Below are positions 1 through 11,143 of a stretch of DNA of 64,000 nucleotides, in pieces. The notes below the pieces were generated by a model, which was not told where the DNA came from, made no database searches, and worked only from the letters and a program-made list of their open reading frames with translations. Every line of letters begins with the position of its first letter. The stretch's first letter is position 1. The stretch is from Pomphorhynchus laevis (Eukaryota; Acanthocephala; Palaeacanthocephala; Echinorhynchida; Pomphorhynchidae). The translations under genes and the position numbers were made by a program. The DNA lies in NCBI GenBank assembly GCA_012934845.2, contig WNNJ02001606.1, forward strand, positions 248,001 through 312,000, read 5' to 3'.

Positions 1-1
1 T

Positions 2-1591
2 GCAAAATGCAAAAACTGCAAATGTGTTAAGGCCGGTCGAAAATGCACAACATGTAGAGTGGGCGGATGTATCAATAAGACGAATATAAGTACATCGTCC
101 GATGTATGTATTTTAACTGGAATTCCGGAAAATAATATATACAGAAACGCTATAGAATCAGAATCTTCGCAAAGAAATGCATATCAAAATCATGCAAACA
201 GAACAGTAATTACTGATGCTACTCAGATTGTATCTGTGAATAATGGAATTTCTAATAACTTAGAAATTTGTAATATTGAGGGGATATATCAAGTGGTTAT
301 TCAATGGAAGCCAAATATCATGGTGCTCCCTCGATGTTCTGCAAGTAATACTATAATTGATACTATCGCAAACTTCTATTTCGATGTTGCACGAAAAAAT
401 AATAATGAGAACTCTGTTCTCAAGTCTGCTACAGTTTTTTTACAATGCGTTCTCCAAAGAATTCCATCGAAAAAAGTTAACGTGATTCGAAAAACATTAG
501 AGAACAGACTGGCTTTGTGGTCAACAAAAAAATATAAAGAGCTTTTTGACGAGGCCAATTACCTACAAGTAGCTTTTAGTGAACCTAGAAAAAATTCACA
601 TATGACGGATTGGAAAAAGAATTATGTTAGACTAATGTTACGAGGGAAAGTTGCTGCAAGTTCCGCGATTCTTGATAACAATGATTCGTCAGGTCCGCTA
701 GGCCCTAATGTTATGGTTGGATCTTCATCTGTCAAAGTGCTTGAAAATCTACACCCTATCCCAGAAAATCTACATCCTGATTCTCTTCTGTCATCACCAA
801 TTCATGGAGCGATCACACATCACTCTGTACGCTTCACGCAAATTGACGAAGACGCTATTATCAAAGCTTGTAAAAAGACTAACGGAAGTGCAGGACCGTC
901 AGGATGTGATTCGAATCTATGGAAATTCATGCTCACAGGCTTCGGAAATCATTCACGTAACCTTGCCAGGGCTATGGCTGAATTCACAATTCGATTAACT
1001 ACTGATAAAATTCCTCCTGGTGTTCTTGATGCGTTTACGACATGTAGGCTTGTCGCTATCCCTAAGAAATCTGGGGGCATAAGACCGATAGGAGTGTGTG
1101 AAGTTACGAGACGCATAGTATGTAAAGCCATACTTGAAGTGGTAAAATTCGACTTGCAAGACGTGGCTGGAAAGAGTCAACTGGCAGCATCACAACGTGG
1201 CGGAATTGAGTTTGCTATTCATTCCATCAAATCCGCATTTATGTCGAATAAACAACGCTGTGTTCTTGCCGTGGATGCTTCTAACGCATTTAACTCTTTA
1301 AATCGACAAGCTGCTATTCACAATATACAATACATTTGTCCTTCGTTGGCTTGTGTTCTTGCAAACACTTACAGAACTGACGCTCAACTAGTGCTTGGCG
1401 GTACAAGCATATTTTCTCGAGAGGGGTTCACACAAGGGGACCCCTTAGCTATGGCGGCTTTCTCCATGGCATCACTTCCGTTGATCAACAAAATTAAAAA
1501 CAGTGTTCCCAGCATCACACAAGTTTGGTTTGTGGATGATGCAAACTTTGTCGGTACAATTGACGAGTTAAATAAGTATGGAATGTATTGA
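2..1591 (+). pseudogene. Family A: CXC-type Cys finger and reverse transcriptase core
   Basis: Open from the window edge. The first 25 codons hold a compact Cys motif, C-x2-C-x-C-x6-C-x2-C-x4-C-x-N, seen twice more in this window (24463-24588 and the family C ORF1). RT blocks follow: GGIRPIGV, DASNAFNSLNR (first catalytic Asp), GFTQGDPLAMAAF and VWFVDDANFVG (the DD pair). These are diagnostic for a widespread metazoan RT family. The frame ends at 1589-1591 shortly after the DD motif, and coding potential continues in another frame at once, so this is a frameshift and not the natural C-terminus. Confidence 0.85.
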
Positions 1592-2430
1592 AAAGCGATG
1601 GACCTCAATACGGATATTTCGTTAACGCTAAGAAAACACAACTGCTTACTCATCCATCTGAAATGAAGCAAGCATGCCCATTGAAAGAAATTGGAATATC
1701 ATCGGATGGTATTATGATACTTGGCATTCCTATAGGCACTACCGAGTATGTAGATTCGGTTGCACTTGATAAATCTCAAAGTTGGACTCGTCTACTTGAT
1801 CGTTTAGTAGAAATAGCCAAAGTTGATCCACATGTATCTTATATCGGTCTTACAAAATCAGTACAATGGAAATGGACTCACTTTTTCAGAAATACAACAT
1901 TTGAATGCGGGCATTTGTCAACGCTGTTGACCATACTAAAAGACAAGCTTTTACCATCTTTAACAAGTCGAACCTTGAATCATGATTGGTGGACAATATT
2001 GACCTCACCTCTTAAACTAGGAGGTCTAGGCGTATTAGACCCCATTTTCACATCCACACTGGAGTATGAAAACGCACAACTAATCTGTAATACTTATGAT
2101 TCTGAATATACAGGAGAAACTCTGCGACAAGTACAAGCAGATGTTATAAAAAGTATTTCTTGTCAACGAATTAATGTTTACAAGAACCGTTTAATTGATG
2201 TCAAACAAAGGGCTCAACAAGCAGTATTGAATGCAATTAACCATGCTACTCAGAATTGCGCTTCATCATGGCTAAGTGCGCTTCCTCTAGCCGTTGATAA
2301 CTTTCATCTCCATTCTTATGAATTTAGGGATGCCATATGTTCCAGATATGGATGGAATCCACCAGATCTAAACAAAAAAAACATGTATATGCGGTACAAC
2401 AAATGGCATTATTCACGCATTATCATGTAA
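1588..2430 (+). pseudogene. Family A: RT thumb and linker, frameshifted continuation
   Basis: 280-codon block that continues the same protein in a different frame: a YGYFVNAKKTQLL segment just after the DD motif, then LGGLGVLDP and Gln-rich helical stretches ahead of the endonuclease. It overlaps the previous block by four bases. A second frame change separates it from the endonuclease block at 2528. Confidence 0.75.
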
Positions 2431-2527
2431 ACGCGGTGGTGTACCAATAATCCGTCACAACGATATTCGGAACACGATCGCTTATGCATTATCAGAGATA
2501 TGCCACGGCGTCGAAGTCGAACCAACT

Positions 2528-3010
2528 TTGCAAAAGATTCCAGACAGCTTAGAATTCATGAATAATTCAACAACGAAAAATAACAATGCGCGCCTAGACA
2601 TTTCATGTTATGGACTACAGGACAATCGATATGAGCGGACGTTTTTTGACGTCAATGTTTTTTCAGTACATGCTCCGTCATATGCCAGCAGTTCGCCTCT
2701 CGCCGCCTTTGAATATAATGAAAATCGCAAAAACAGCAAATACAATGAAAGAATTGTCAGTGTGGAAGAAAGCAAGTTTATACCATTAATTTTTTCATCA
2801 TCAGGAGGAGTTGGACCGCGAGCTCTTAAGCTACTCAAGGACATTGCCTCGATATCATCGAGGTTAAAATCAGAAAAATATAGTGATGTATTGGTTCACC
2901 TTAAACGCAAGATTAGCTTCTCGATTGCACGTGCTTCTTCACTATGTCTGCGAATGCCGCGATCAAGTAGAAGACATCCAATCTTTCCTGACAATAAATC
3001 TCATTTATAG
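2528..3010 (+). pseudogene. Family A: restriction-like endonuclease domain (C-terminus)
   Basis: 160 codons. Conserved blocks are RLDISCYG, FFDVNVF, a Y-x-ENRKNSKYNERI helix, FIPLIFSSSGGVGP and a terminal K-R-K-I-S-F-S-I helix. The acidic-hydrophobic-acidic pattern followed by the Gly-rich strand is what restriction-endonuclease-like domains of RT elements show. A diverged relative of the last blocks is at 24905-25300. Confidence 0.7.
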
Positions 3011-3085
3011 GCCCGTTTACGGGAACCTAATTTCTGTAAATTAACTTTTCTTTTTTAATAAATAATATTACAAAAAAAAATATTT

Positions 3086-3429
3086 TTAATTTTATTTTTC
3101 GTTAAGTTTAAAAACAAATAATTTACAATTTTTTTATCATGGTCTATTAATTTCATATGATTAATATGAGATATATTTTATAAAGATAACTGAATTGTTG
3201 TTTTTTCATAGGCTTAAATAAATAATTGTTTCAAAACAACTATGTTAAACTGTTATGTTCGTAGCGGCATCAGGATTGCACAAAACATTTCTCGGATATG
3301 TATTATCACAATTTGTTGTCACTAGCATTCATTCACCTATTTACATTACTTTTACTAATTTAAGAGTTTATATTTGCCAATGCGAGCAATCGGTAGTATC
3401 TTTGAAATCGCTCAGTCCATTCAGCTGTA
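3086..3429. other. AT-rich spacer without recognisable gene
   Basis: Low-complexity A/T-rich sequence after the family A tail. I see no coding exon or structured RNA in it. Confidence 0.5.
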
Positions 3430-4290
3430 GGTGAAGTGCATCAGTTCTGTCAGGATAATAGTCATCAACTTGTTGTGGCTGTTTTCCTAGATTTTTCTGC
3501 TGCATTTGACCGCATCTCTATTCCCTTTGTAATCTCTTCTCTAAGGTCAATCGGGTTGTCTGCGAGAATTGTTAACAGGCTGGAGATACTGCTGTACACC
3601 AAGCGATTCTATTATGAAGACGGCCCTGATGCGCGTCAGTTCTATCCAATTACGGGTGTGCCCCAAGGATACCCTCTTTCTACTATCGTGTTCATTGCTG
3701 CTTCTATTAAACTCTTTAAAATATTTAAACGCGTACAACGTCTAGTGGTATACGCTGATGATACCACGGCCCTGTTCTCTGGACGCAGATGCAAAGACGT
3801 AGTCTCGGACATCATCAGTTTCTTTTTAAGATTAAAAGACCAGTTACCCAAGTCCAATCTTATTCTAAACTCCGCTAAATCGCAGGTGGTTGTCTTCCAT
3901 GGCAGCCCCGCAACAAAGCAAAAACTTAAGAGATTAGCACTCTCTGCATTCTCTTCCATTTTGACTAATCAACCTCTCCCTGCCTTTACGAGTCGATTAA
4001 AATACCTGTGGTTCACCGTTACGGTGAACTGGTCGGCGAAAGCTGACCTGGATAGACTTTAGCGTATCCTGAAGAGAGCTAGGTGGGCCCTGAAACGGGA
4101 TCAACATATGTCATTGAAAGGGAAAACCCAAGTGCGCCTCTGGGGTACTTGGGCTATCTCGGAATTAGTCTTCTTTTATAGAGAACGTCTCCTAGAGCAA
4201 AGGCTAAGGTTTCTCACGCTCCTCGTCTCTCGTTTACACAGCATAGTTCGCCTCGACTGGACTCTTCGGGGGGGGGGGTGAAAGACCCCG
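3430..4290 (+). mobile_element. LINE reverse transcriptase fragment, unclassified
   Basis: The open part (3436-4062) has the RT core blocks FLDFSAAFDRI, GVPQGYPLS and VVYADDTTALF, so palm motifs A, B and C with catalytic Asp and the DD pair are present. The frame ends at 4060-4062 but related coding continues in register to about 4280, where a run of nine G lies at 4269-4277. There is no endonuclease or ORF1 next to it, so this is a 5'- and 3'-truncated copy. Its RT is not close to the other LINE families here. Confidence 0.75.
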
Positions 4291-4299
4291 GGTGGTTTA

Positions 4300-4877
4300 G
4301 TCGAAAGGCGGCGTGTTGGATTGGTTGGATGGCGCAGATCACACTGGATCTGAGGCCGTTATATAGGAAGACTAAGAAATGGATTGTCTTTGACTTTTCC
4401 TAACCTGTTAGTTTCATGGCTGTTTCTATTTTTTAGTTATTTATCGGTTGTTAGTTATTAAGAAAATCTTTATTATTAGTATCTTTGAGCATTAAACGAA
4501 TGTATATAATGATGACATCAGTACAACACAAATTATTTTACTGTATATAAGAAAAAATAATATGTGCATTAAAAATTCCACTTTCTCCAAACTAAATGTT
4601 TAAATTAATAAATAATAATAGCTTGTAATAAAATTAAAAATTGTCAAAACATTGTTTTAAAAATAGTAGAGCAGTACTTTTTATTTGTTAAACATGATGC
4701 TAGCTATTTATAATAATATGATGCATTATAAAGACTAGTACGATATAATTTACACTTTGAAAATTTGTAGAACGAATTCGGCACGAACTAGATTTGAATT
4801 AATAACAAACTAGATGACACTGAATTGTATTAGATTACCAACATTTCATAATTCAGTTTGTGACTTAGCTACAGACT
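4300..4877. other. AT-rich intergenic sequence downstream of TAF13
   Basis: No coding signal seen. It contains the 3' flank of TAF13 (minus strand). The 13-mer GAATTCGGCACGA at 4774-4786 is discussed under rejected observations. Confidence 0.5.
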
Positions 4878-5246
4878 TTAATATTTGTCGTCATCAAATG
4901 CTTTTCTGGCACGCTTCAACTCCTCATTCATAGATAAAAGTTCAAGTGTTCTTGAGTATTTTCGTTCATCATAACGCAAGGTAAATAACAAATCTTCTGG
5001 TTGTATCCTCGGTCCTTGTCGCACGGCAGCCGCGCGAAGTGCAGTGTTTGTCATGTATTCAATAACAATATCCTCTAGAAAGTCCACACTTTCATCGAAG
5101 GGGTTTTTGTCGTCTCCGAACCCGTACATCATGCATCGCAATTCTTTAGTAAATATTCTCCGTCGTTTCGAATTAGAAGAGTTAGCTGTTGCGGGTAAAT
5201 TGTTCTCCTCCGAGGTGATGTCATCGAATTTATTTATATCATCCAT
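4878..5246 (-). CDS. TAF13: TFIID subunit 13 (TAF13), histone-fold protein
   Basis: 122 residues, one exon, full length compared with about 124 residues for human TAF13. TAF13 pairs with TAF11 through a histone fold inside TFIID, the general RNA polymerase II initiation factor, in the nucleus. The start codon at 5246 is followed by a short acidic tail, then KRRRIFTKELRCMMYGFGDD (residues about 27-46), nearly identical to the vertebrate protein; the histone-fold helices follow (ESVDFLEDIVIEYM; QPEDLLFTLRYD), and the end is MNEELKRARKAFDDDKY. No stop, frameshift or intron interrupts it, so it looks active. It stands alone between LINE copies; no partner gene lies next to it. Intron loss or retro-origin cannot be told apart from the sequence. 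Confidence 0.96.
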   Translation of the reverse strand: MDDINKFDDITSEENNLPATANSSNSKRRRIFTKELRCMMYGFGDDKNPFDESVDFLEDIVIEYMTNTALRAAAVRQGPRIQPEDLLFTLRYDERKYSRTLELLSMNEELKRARKAFDDDKY

Positions 5247-5995
5247 TTAATCTTTACTATAAAGTTTCAAAATAGAAGAACGTAGAATTTAATATTTAAT
5301 CAGTTCAAAAAATCACGAGTAAAATCAAACAATCTGAAATTATAGCCAGTCTTAATAATGAAAATAATCTATAATACTTGAGTTTATAAAATTGTGGTAC
5401 TGTGGTTTTAGCACAATGCTAACTTAAAATTCAAAAGTAACTCCACATTTGATATATCGTTGACAATAATTCAATTAAAAATATGTAAATTTGTTAAAAC
5501 TATTAATTTAAACTATGAGCTTTTAATGTTAACACATTAGTAGCAAAATGATTCATGTTGCATAAATTACGTAAACAGATGAATCTTGACTTTGAAATAA
5601 ATGACTAAACCGAAGGAATATAATCCAACCGGATATTTTGGCTACCACAATAAAATAGCTAGAGCTGTGGATCTATTAACACCCGTGCTATATAGTAAAT
5701 TATAAGGTTATCATTAATGCTAGCACTCACGTTTGTAAATTAGAAGAGATACATGTCGTATTTCAACACCATGTGCAATTATGTTACAAGTATGTTAAAT
5801 TATGTTACAACGTCTTACAATTATGTTACAATTGTTTGCATAAAGTAAGGGGCAAAAAGTTAATACATTTGGCAAGTCATTTATATAAACAACATAGTAG
5901 CAAGACAACTACAGATCATTGTGACACACTGAGATAAAGATGATATTCGTTTGATAAGACCCCATTCACAATACTCAACAAAAACAATACAATAA
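5247..5995. other. TAF13 upstream region / spacer
   Basis: AT-rich, no exon recognised. It must hold the TAF13 promoter on the minus strand. Near 5780-5835 the phrase ATTATGTTACAA recurs several times at short spacing, a small degenerate tandem repeat. Confidence 0.45.
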
Positions 5996-7545
5996 AACAG
6001 TCGTGCCGAAAACACGGACCCCCAGAATGTCCCAACCTATGTTTCAGTACAAGTTAGTTGTGATGGAAAGGGTTGTAATGTATGGACAACTATTAGTATA
6101 CTTTCTTCAGAGAAAGCCAATATTTCTAGGTTTATATGTGGGTATTGTTGCACCACATTGCTTAAGCCTAGTGTCACAGACCAGAAAAATTAATGATGAT
6201 ACAGCTGATTCAAAATGTCCATTTTACTCGGCACTTGAAAATGATATGCAAAGGAACATGGACCAACTATCTAATTACGATAACTTGACTGAATGTCGGT
6301 CTATCTTAAATACGATCTGTCAATTGTAATATGTCCGCACACGTGATCTATGATACATCAACCTCAAAAGAAGATAATCAATTAAGTATGCCCAGTCTTT
6401 CTAAAACCGATAACGCGAAAATCTCTACTATGACATCTCGAACTACAATTTGTTCAAAGCACAAATTTAATAAGATCTTAAACGATTCTATAAATCAAGT
6501 GTCTAAATGCGCAAAAACCTATGATGATGATTGCAAAATGTTACACAGCCCAGCAAGTAATCCGTCTCTAGCTGACATATCGATATCAATGATGGAGAAG
6601 TTGTTGTCTAGTGATCTGAGTGACAATGATGGTTTGGCTAACTTGTCCCTCGATAAGATACATGAAGCACATAATGTTGACGATATCAATCACAATACTA
6701 CCGATTATATAACCTCATTTATTGTTAATAAAATTCAAAAAATACATTTACTTCATCTGTGAAGTTATTTAAGAATGCCTCATTCAATAAAACCGATTAT
6801 TCAAATGCTCCTCTTAAAAGAACGTCAATTCAACGGGAAAAGGTTATTCTTATGGTAAACATTGCAGAATCATTAGCAATAAAACTCAACCTGAAAAATT
6901 AAGGTATATACTCGGATACATACTATTTGATTGTGACTCACAATTTATGGCATCTCTAAAAGTAGTTTCGCTTTTTCGCATAGGTAAACTAAGTGATACA
7001 AGAGATACACCTCGTTTATTAAAGATAGTGATAAAGAACATGCTGATATCGCATTGAGAAAATCACTTAAACTAATCAATACAAGAATTAGACTACTTTG
7101 TGATCTACACCCATTAGATAGGGAAGGACTGAGATTAGATAGATGTGAGCTTCGAGAAAAAACAAAAAATGGGAATGCAATCTTATTATTCAGAATTTTC
7201 AAGTAGCACACGATCGAACTTCACAAATGTTAGATCTCTCGGATTAGGTCGCATCTACGAACAGACGAATTTAAGAGCAAACTTGTCCGTGATTGCATTT
7301 ACTTCTTGTGGAAATCACATTAATGTACTATATTCGAACGTACAAAGCATAGTTCCTAAGTTGGTTGAGATTTCATTACTTGATGAAGAAATTAAGGCTA
7401 GTGTCCTGGCTTTTAGTGAATCTTGGTTGCACTCGACGGTTAGTGACTCAGAATTGGTGATTCCCGGTTATACATCATATCGTTGCGATCGTAGAAATAC
7501 TGGAGGTGGTGATGTGATCTTGTTCACATATGATAGTTTTTATTA
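5996..7545 (+). mobile_element. CR1-like LINE (family B, copy B4), 5' part: ORF1 and start of endonuclease
   Basis: Left half of one element; the right half resumes at 11723. Blocks in order: a PHD-like finger (CDGKGCNVWTTI then FICGYC, about 6060-6160, in a different frame from the longest ORF), Ser/Asn-rich ORF1 body (6331-6762), the RRM-like ORF1 end (CDLHPLDREGLRLDRCELRE, about 7100-7160), and the AP-endonuclease N-terminus (INVLYSNVQSIV; FSESWLHSTV; RRNTGGGDVILF, about 7318-7530). Several frameshifts, so dead. Cut at about 7545 by the nested insertion described separately. Confidence 0.8.
7370..7502 (+). repeat. Left copy of 133-bp direct duplication
   Basis: 133 bp of endonuclease-coding sequence that recurs at 11723-11855 with one mismatch by eye. 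The two copies bracket the 4.2-kb insertion. Confidence 0.95.
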
Positions 7546-7559
7546 TTATTTATTATTAT

Positions 7560-8020
7560 TAGTATTACAATAAATTGCCCAGCACTGATGGGCAATCATT
7601 GCCCAGCACTGCTGTCAGTGCTGGGCAATGACAGCAGAAGCAGAACGTAAGCTTGGATGCATGGAAACCAAAATGCTAAGGTGGATCGCAGGAAAGACTC
7701 GCCTAGATCATGTCCGTAACGAAGACATCCGCAAGCGATTTGGCGTAGCACCCATAGCAGACAAACTGAGAGAATCAAGGCTGCGATGGTATGGACATGT
7801 AATGAGGGCAGACGTGAACACATTAGCGCAGGCACCATTTCAAATCGAGGTCGACGGAAAGAGACCAATATGAAGACCACAGAAAAGATGGATGGATACC
7901 CTTCTTAAAAACATGAAAATGGTCGGACTCACGCCCAAAGACGCAGCAAAGAAGGCATTTTGGCGTCAACGATCGTGGCAAGCGGACCCCGTCATACGGG
8001 ATAAACGCTAAGAAGAAGAA
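7560..8020 (+). mobile_element. RTE-like LINE 3' end
   Basis: Encodes the C-terminal tail typical of RTE-type LINEs: [30 protein letters not shown], then KRWMDTLLKNMKMVGLTPKD and a final VIRDKR. The open part is 7628-7873; an in-frame TGA at 7871-7873 sits where the family normally has Gly, and the frame then continues to a TAA near 8009. The 3' end is an AAGAAGAAG microsatellite, as usual for RTE. A second, shorter tail copy lies at 56804-56910 inside a Penelope-like element. Confidence 0.75.
7597..7630. repeat. Perfect 15-bp stem hairpin
   Basis: CATTGCCCAGCACTG and its exact reverse complement separated by CTGT. A third, direct half-copy of ATTGCCCAGCACTG stands just upstream (7574-7587). 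It sits at the junction between the broken B4 LINE and the RTE-like tail. Confidence 0.9.
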
Positions 8021-8108
8021 GTATTACAAGTTATAGCCAAATGGCTGTTTCAACTGATCACATAGGAAATAAAAAAGAAAAGAAAAGAAGAAAAAAAGTT
8101 AATAGCGG

Positions 8109-10490
8109 TTACATAATATTGTATACATTCGGAATGCCATGATCGTTAATCCACTGACGAAGTTGAACTTTAAATTGAGATAAGTCCTTGGTACATGCTA
8201 TTTCTCCTGGCAACGCGTTCCAGGCGTTTAATGCTCGATGTGAGAGCCTAGCCAAACTCACTACTTTACCATGGGGAAACTTAAATAGTTTCAACGGGTG
8301 GCCACGATGCGTCTGAGAACAAACTTTAACATAGCACGAGGGAAAACCATCTATCCCATTTACCATTCGCCATAATGCAACAAGGTCTAGGTAATATAGC
8401 CTCTGACCCAAAGATGGTATCTTTAGAAATTCAAGCCGTTCACGATATGAATATGATCCATCCATACACATTCGAGAACCTCTACGAAGGATTGACTCTA
8501 GTCTATTGAACTCTTTCTTAGTGTATGGAAAAACTGCTTGCACGCAGTACTCTATATGCGGGCGAACAAGAGCGCAGTAAAGCCGTTTGAAGACGTATGG
8601 ATTAATACGATTAAATGCATTTTTGACGCAGTACATAGCTCGCAAAGCCTTGCTATGGGCAAACTCTGTATTTGATCGGGATTTCAATGTCCTATGCACC
8701 ATGACACCCAGATCCCTATACTCCATGACGACATTAAGAATTGAAGTTCCGAGGCGAAAACGACGGTCATCGCAACGCCTTCCTAATTTCATGTGGCCGC
8801 ATTTGTCAACATTGATCTTCATACCAGTAGCCTCACTCCATTGGTATATTTCATTAAGGTCTTCCTGCAGGGAAATGCCAAGCGGATCAATATCATCTAC
8901 AGACCATATTTTGAGGTCGTCAGCAAAAGCAAGACAGGGACTCTGAATCCGCAGCAACAAATCGTTAAGGAACACAATAAACAGCAGAGGTCCTAGTACG
9001 GTACCTTGCGGAACACCACAGTAAACGCGTCTGGAAGTGGAAAGATGGGTGCCAACTCTCACCCTAAAGAAACGATGACGTAGGAAATCTTGAATCCAAT
9101 TACACAACATTACAGGAATGCCGTAGTTAAATAGTAATGCTACCAAGCTCTCATGCGGCACCCGATCGAATGCTCTTGAAAAGTCAATGAATACCACATT
9201 AATTGATTGGCCGCGACTGACCGCCTCAACCCACATTTCGCGCGAAGTCAATAAGTTTGTTAAGCAGGAACGACCAGGGAGGAAACCGTGCTGAGAAGAC
9301 GACATTATTCCGAGTTCCCTCAAGTGATGCCTGATCCGGGTGGCGATCAACTTTTCAAGCACTTTGCATAGAGAACTAGTCAGGCTGATTGGTCTATAGT
9401 CAGTACAAGCCGTTGCAATGGTTTTCTTTGGGATCGGAACTACGATGGCAGTTTTCCAGACTTCAGGAACACATCCACTGGTCAAACTGTTCTCAAAAAT
9501 AGCAAGAAGGGAAGGAGCCAAATATCTAGATAAATTCTTCAAGAGAAACGGAGAAATGTCATCAGGGCCAGTAGAGCTAAATGGGTCAAGCTGATCAAGC
9601 TGACTTACAATCTCACTAATCGTTACTGGAAGAAAACGCGAAGATTGCTTTAATGCTGCACCATGCGAAGTGATAGAAGCTCTTTGTGAATTATTTGTCG
9701 GTATCGAAAAAGACGTAGCAAGGCATTCCACAATACCACTCTGAGAAGTTATCATACATCCCTCCGCATTAAGGACATACTTGATTTCTGTATTAAGGGT
9801 TCTGTTGCGACGAACATAGGCCCAGAATAGTTTTGGATTCCGTGTTACATTATTAGCGATATACGATTCGAATGCACATCGTTTTGTTGCTTTCACTCTA
9901 GTACAAAGATTTCGAACATATTTATATCTGGCAGAGAAACTAGAATCAGAACGCTGAAGCTTCCATAAACAATTTCTTGAACTTATTAGTTGTCTGACGT
10001 TGGAATCTATCCATGCAGGTGACTTAGCAGCATAAGAGGATTCGCGCATAGGGGCAAGAATATCAGATAATTTATGTAGGTAATCAGTGATCATATTCAA
10101 TGATAGCTTGTCCGTGTTCATAAAAGTACACGGGAATTGGTTGTAAACTCTCAAAACATCTTCTCTTCTCACTTTCGACCAATGACGTTTGTAAGTTTTT
10201 GAACAAGGTGGACAGAATCTGGAATAAGGGACAGCCGTCAAGGAGAGCAAGCAGTGGTCACTACTTCCTAAAGGAGGGAGATGATCAACTTTGATTATGT
10301 CTCCTACATATCTGGAAAACACCAGATCAAGTACCGAATCCGATCTTGAAGTTAAGCAAGTTGGTTCTTGTACATGCTGAATCAGCATGAGTTCCTCAGC
10401 AAGGAACTCAGATATTTCCCTTTCCGTGGAACTACCATCAGAAAAGACATAGTCTGACCATCTAGATCGTGGAAGATTAAAATCGCCCAA
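8109..10490 (-). CDS. CR1-like ORF2: endonuclease end and full reverse transcriptase, 793 codons open
   Basis: Long intact stretch of LINE ORF2. It starts inside the AP endonuclease (GDFNLPRSRW, then the SDHCLLSL catalytic block near residues 75-85), passes a linker (SPAWIDSNVRQLISSRN), and holds the whole RT: VVPIPKK, DYRPISLTSSLCKVLEKLI, HGFLPGRSCLTNLL, VVFIDFSRAFDRVPH (motif A), GVPQGTVLGPLLF (motif B), LAFADDLKIW (motif C) and the thumb ending FKVQLRQWINDHG. Catalytic Asp residues are all present. It would copy LINE RNA at a nicked target by target-primed reverse transcription. The natural start of ORF2 is upstream at 11143 in another frame, so this is the larger piece of a frameshifted gene. 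Confidence 0.9.
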   Translation of the reverse strand: MGDFNLPRSRWSDYVFSDGSSTEREISEFLAEELMLIQHVQEPTCLTSRSDSVLDLVFSRYVGDIIKVDHLPPLGSSDHCLLSLTAVPYSRFCPPCSKTYKRHWSKVRREDVLRVYNQFPCTFMNTDKLSLNMITDYLHKLSDILAPMRESSYAAKSPAWIDSNVRQLISSRNCLWKLQRSDSSFSARYKYVRNLCTRVKATKRCAFESYIANNVTRNPKLFWAYVRRNRTLNTEIKYVLNAEGCMITSQSGIVECLATSFSIPTNNSQRASITSHGAALKQSSRFLPVTISEIVSQLDQLDPFSSTGPDDISPFLLKNLSRYLAPSLLAIFENSLTSGCVPEVWKTAIVVPIPKKTIATACTDYRPISLTSSLCKVLEKLIATRIRHHLRELGIMSSSQHGFLPGRSCLTNLLTSREMWVEAVSRGQSINVVFIDFSRAFDRVPHESLVALLFNYGIPVMLCNWIQDFLRHRFFRVRVGTHLSTSRRVYCGVPQGTVLGPLLFIVFLNDLLLRIQSPCLAFADDLKIWSVDDIDPLGISLQEDLNEIYQWSEATGMKINVDKCGHMKLGRRCDDRRFRLGTSILNVVMEYRDLGVMVHRTLKSRSNTEFAHSKALRAMYCVKNAFNRINPYVFKRLYCALVRPHIEYCVQAVFPYTKKEFNRLESILRRGSRMCMDGSYSYRERLEFLKIPSLGQRLYYLDLVALWRMVNGIDGFPSCYVKVCSQTHRGHPLKLFKFPHGKVVSLARLSHRALNAWNALPGEIACTKDLSQFKVQLRQWINDHGIPNVYNIM

Positions 10491-10555
10491 AAGAATAAAG
10501 TGAGGGGAGGAACATAAATATTGTAAAGTTTTAGTTGATCAGTGTCTGCAATTTC

Positions 10556-11143
10556 TTACGGAGATCGATACACGACCCAGAAATTCATACTGGTAGCTGA
10601 GTGATCGATACGGAAGCATAGAGTCTCAAACGACCCACAAGGGTCACAAACATTCAACACCCCAGATACGAGGAAATTTTCTCTGACATATGCGGCGACA
10701 CCGCCACCTCGCCTACCTGATATCCTGTCGCTTCGTATAAGGCGAAAACCAGAAATGTTCACAGTGGTATCGACAATATATTGATGCAACCAGGACTCAG
10801 CAACGCAGAAAATGTCATACGAATGAGAAAGCATGTGATACTTCAACTCCACTATTTGAGCAGGCAAACTACGAAGATTAGAATACCCAATCGATAAATA
10901 GCGTGTGGGTTGTGGTAAGGGATTACTAGGAACGGTGAATAATTTGCTGAATGAAACTAAGTGTCCCAGATCAGAATTGAAACTAACACTATTGAAGAGT
11001 TGCGATGAATGACTGTTGAAACTACCTTTTCCAGACGAACTAGCAAAATTCAAACTGGATACTGCTAAGTGACGCTGTTGATCGTTATGGGATTCCAACG
11101 AACTACTAGGTGCCACCTGACAACCTGAAAATTTCGTATGCAT
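10556..11143 (-). pseudogene. CR1-like ORF2 N-terminus: AP endonuclease, first piece
   Basis: Starts with ATG at 11143, inside the 3' end of ORF1 and in the -1 frame relative to it. Ser/Asn-rich leader, then endonuclease blocks IGYSNLRSL, FCVAESWLH, SGRRGGGVAAYVRE and FWVVYRSP. It stops right after YRSP; the next block (GDFN) is in another frame at 10490. Copy B2 has its ORF2 ATG at the homologous place. Confidence 0.8.

Larger units (their letters stand above)
1..3085 (+). mobile_element. Non-LTR retrotransposon with Cys-rich finger, RT and restriction-like endonuclease (family A), cut by window edge
   Basis: Element in three overlapping or adjacent reading-frame blocks: a Cys finger plus RT core, the RT thumb region, and a C-terminal domain with conserved blocks like those after the RT in metazoan elements with restriction-enzyme-like endonucleases (R2/R4/NeSL/Hero type). 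There is no AP endonuclease upstream of the RT, which separates it from the other LINEs here. The 5' end lies outside the window. The 3' UTR opens with a short hairpin (3012-3023, CCCGTTTACGGG) and runs into an A/T-rich tail near 3055-3080. Frame changes near 1590 and between 2430 and 2528 show it is dead. The exact clade is not certain; RT phylogeny would settle it. Confidence 0.85.

Noticed and set aside
4774-4786. GAATTCGGCACGA, identical to the common EcoRI cDNA adapter
   Set aside because: Only 13 bases, embedded in normal flanking sequence with no vector around it; chance is possible. A read-level check would settle it.
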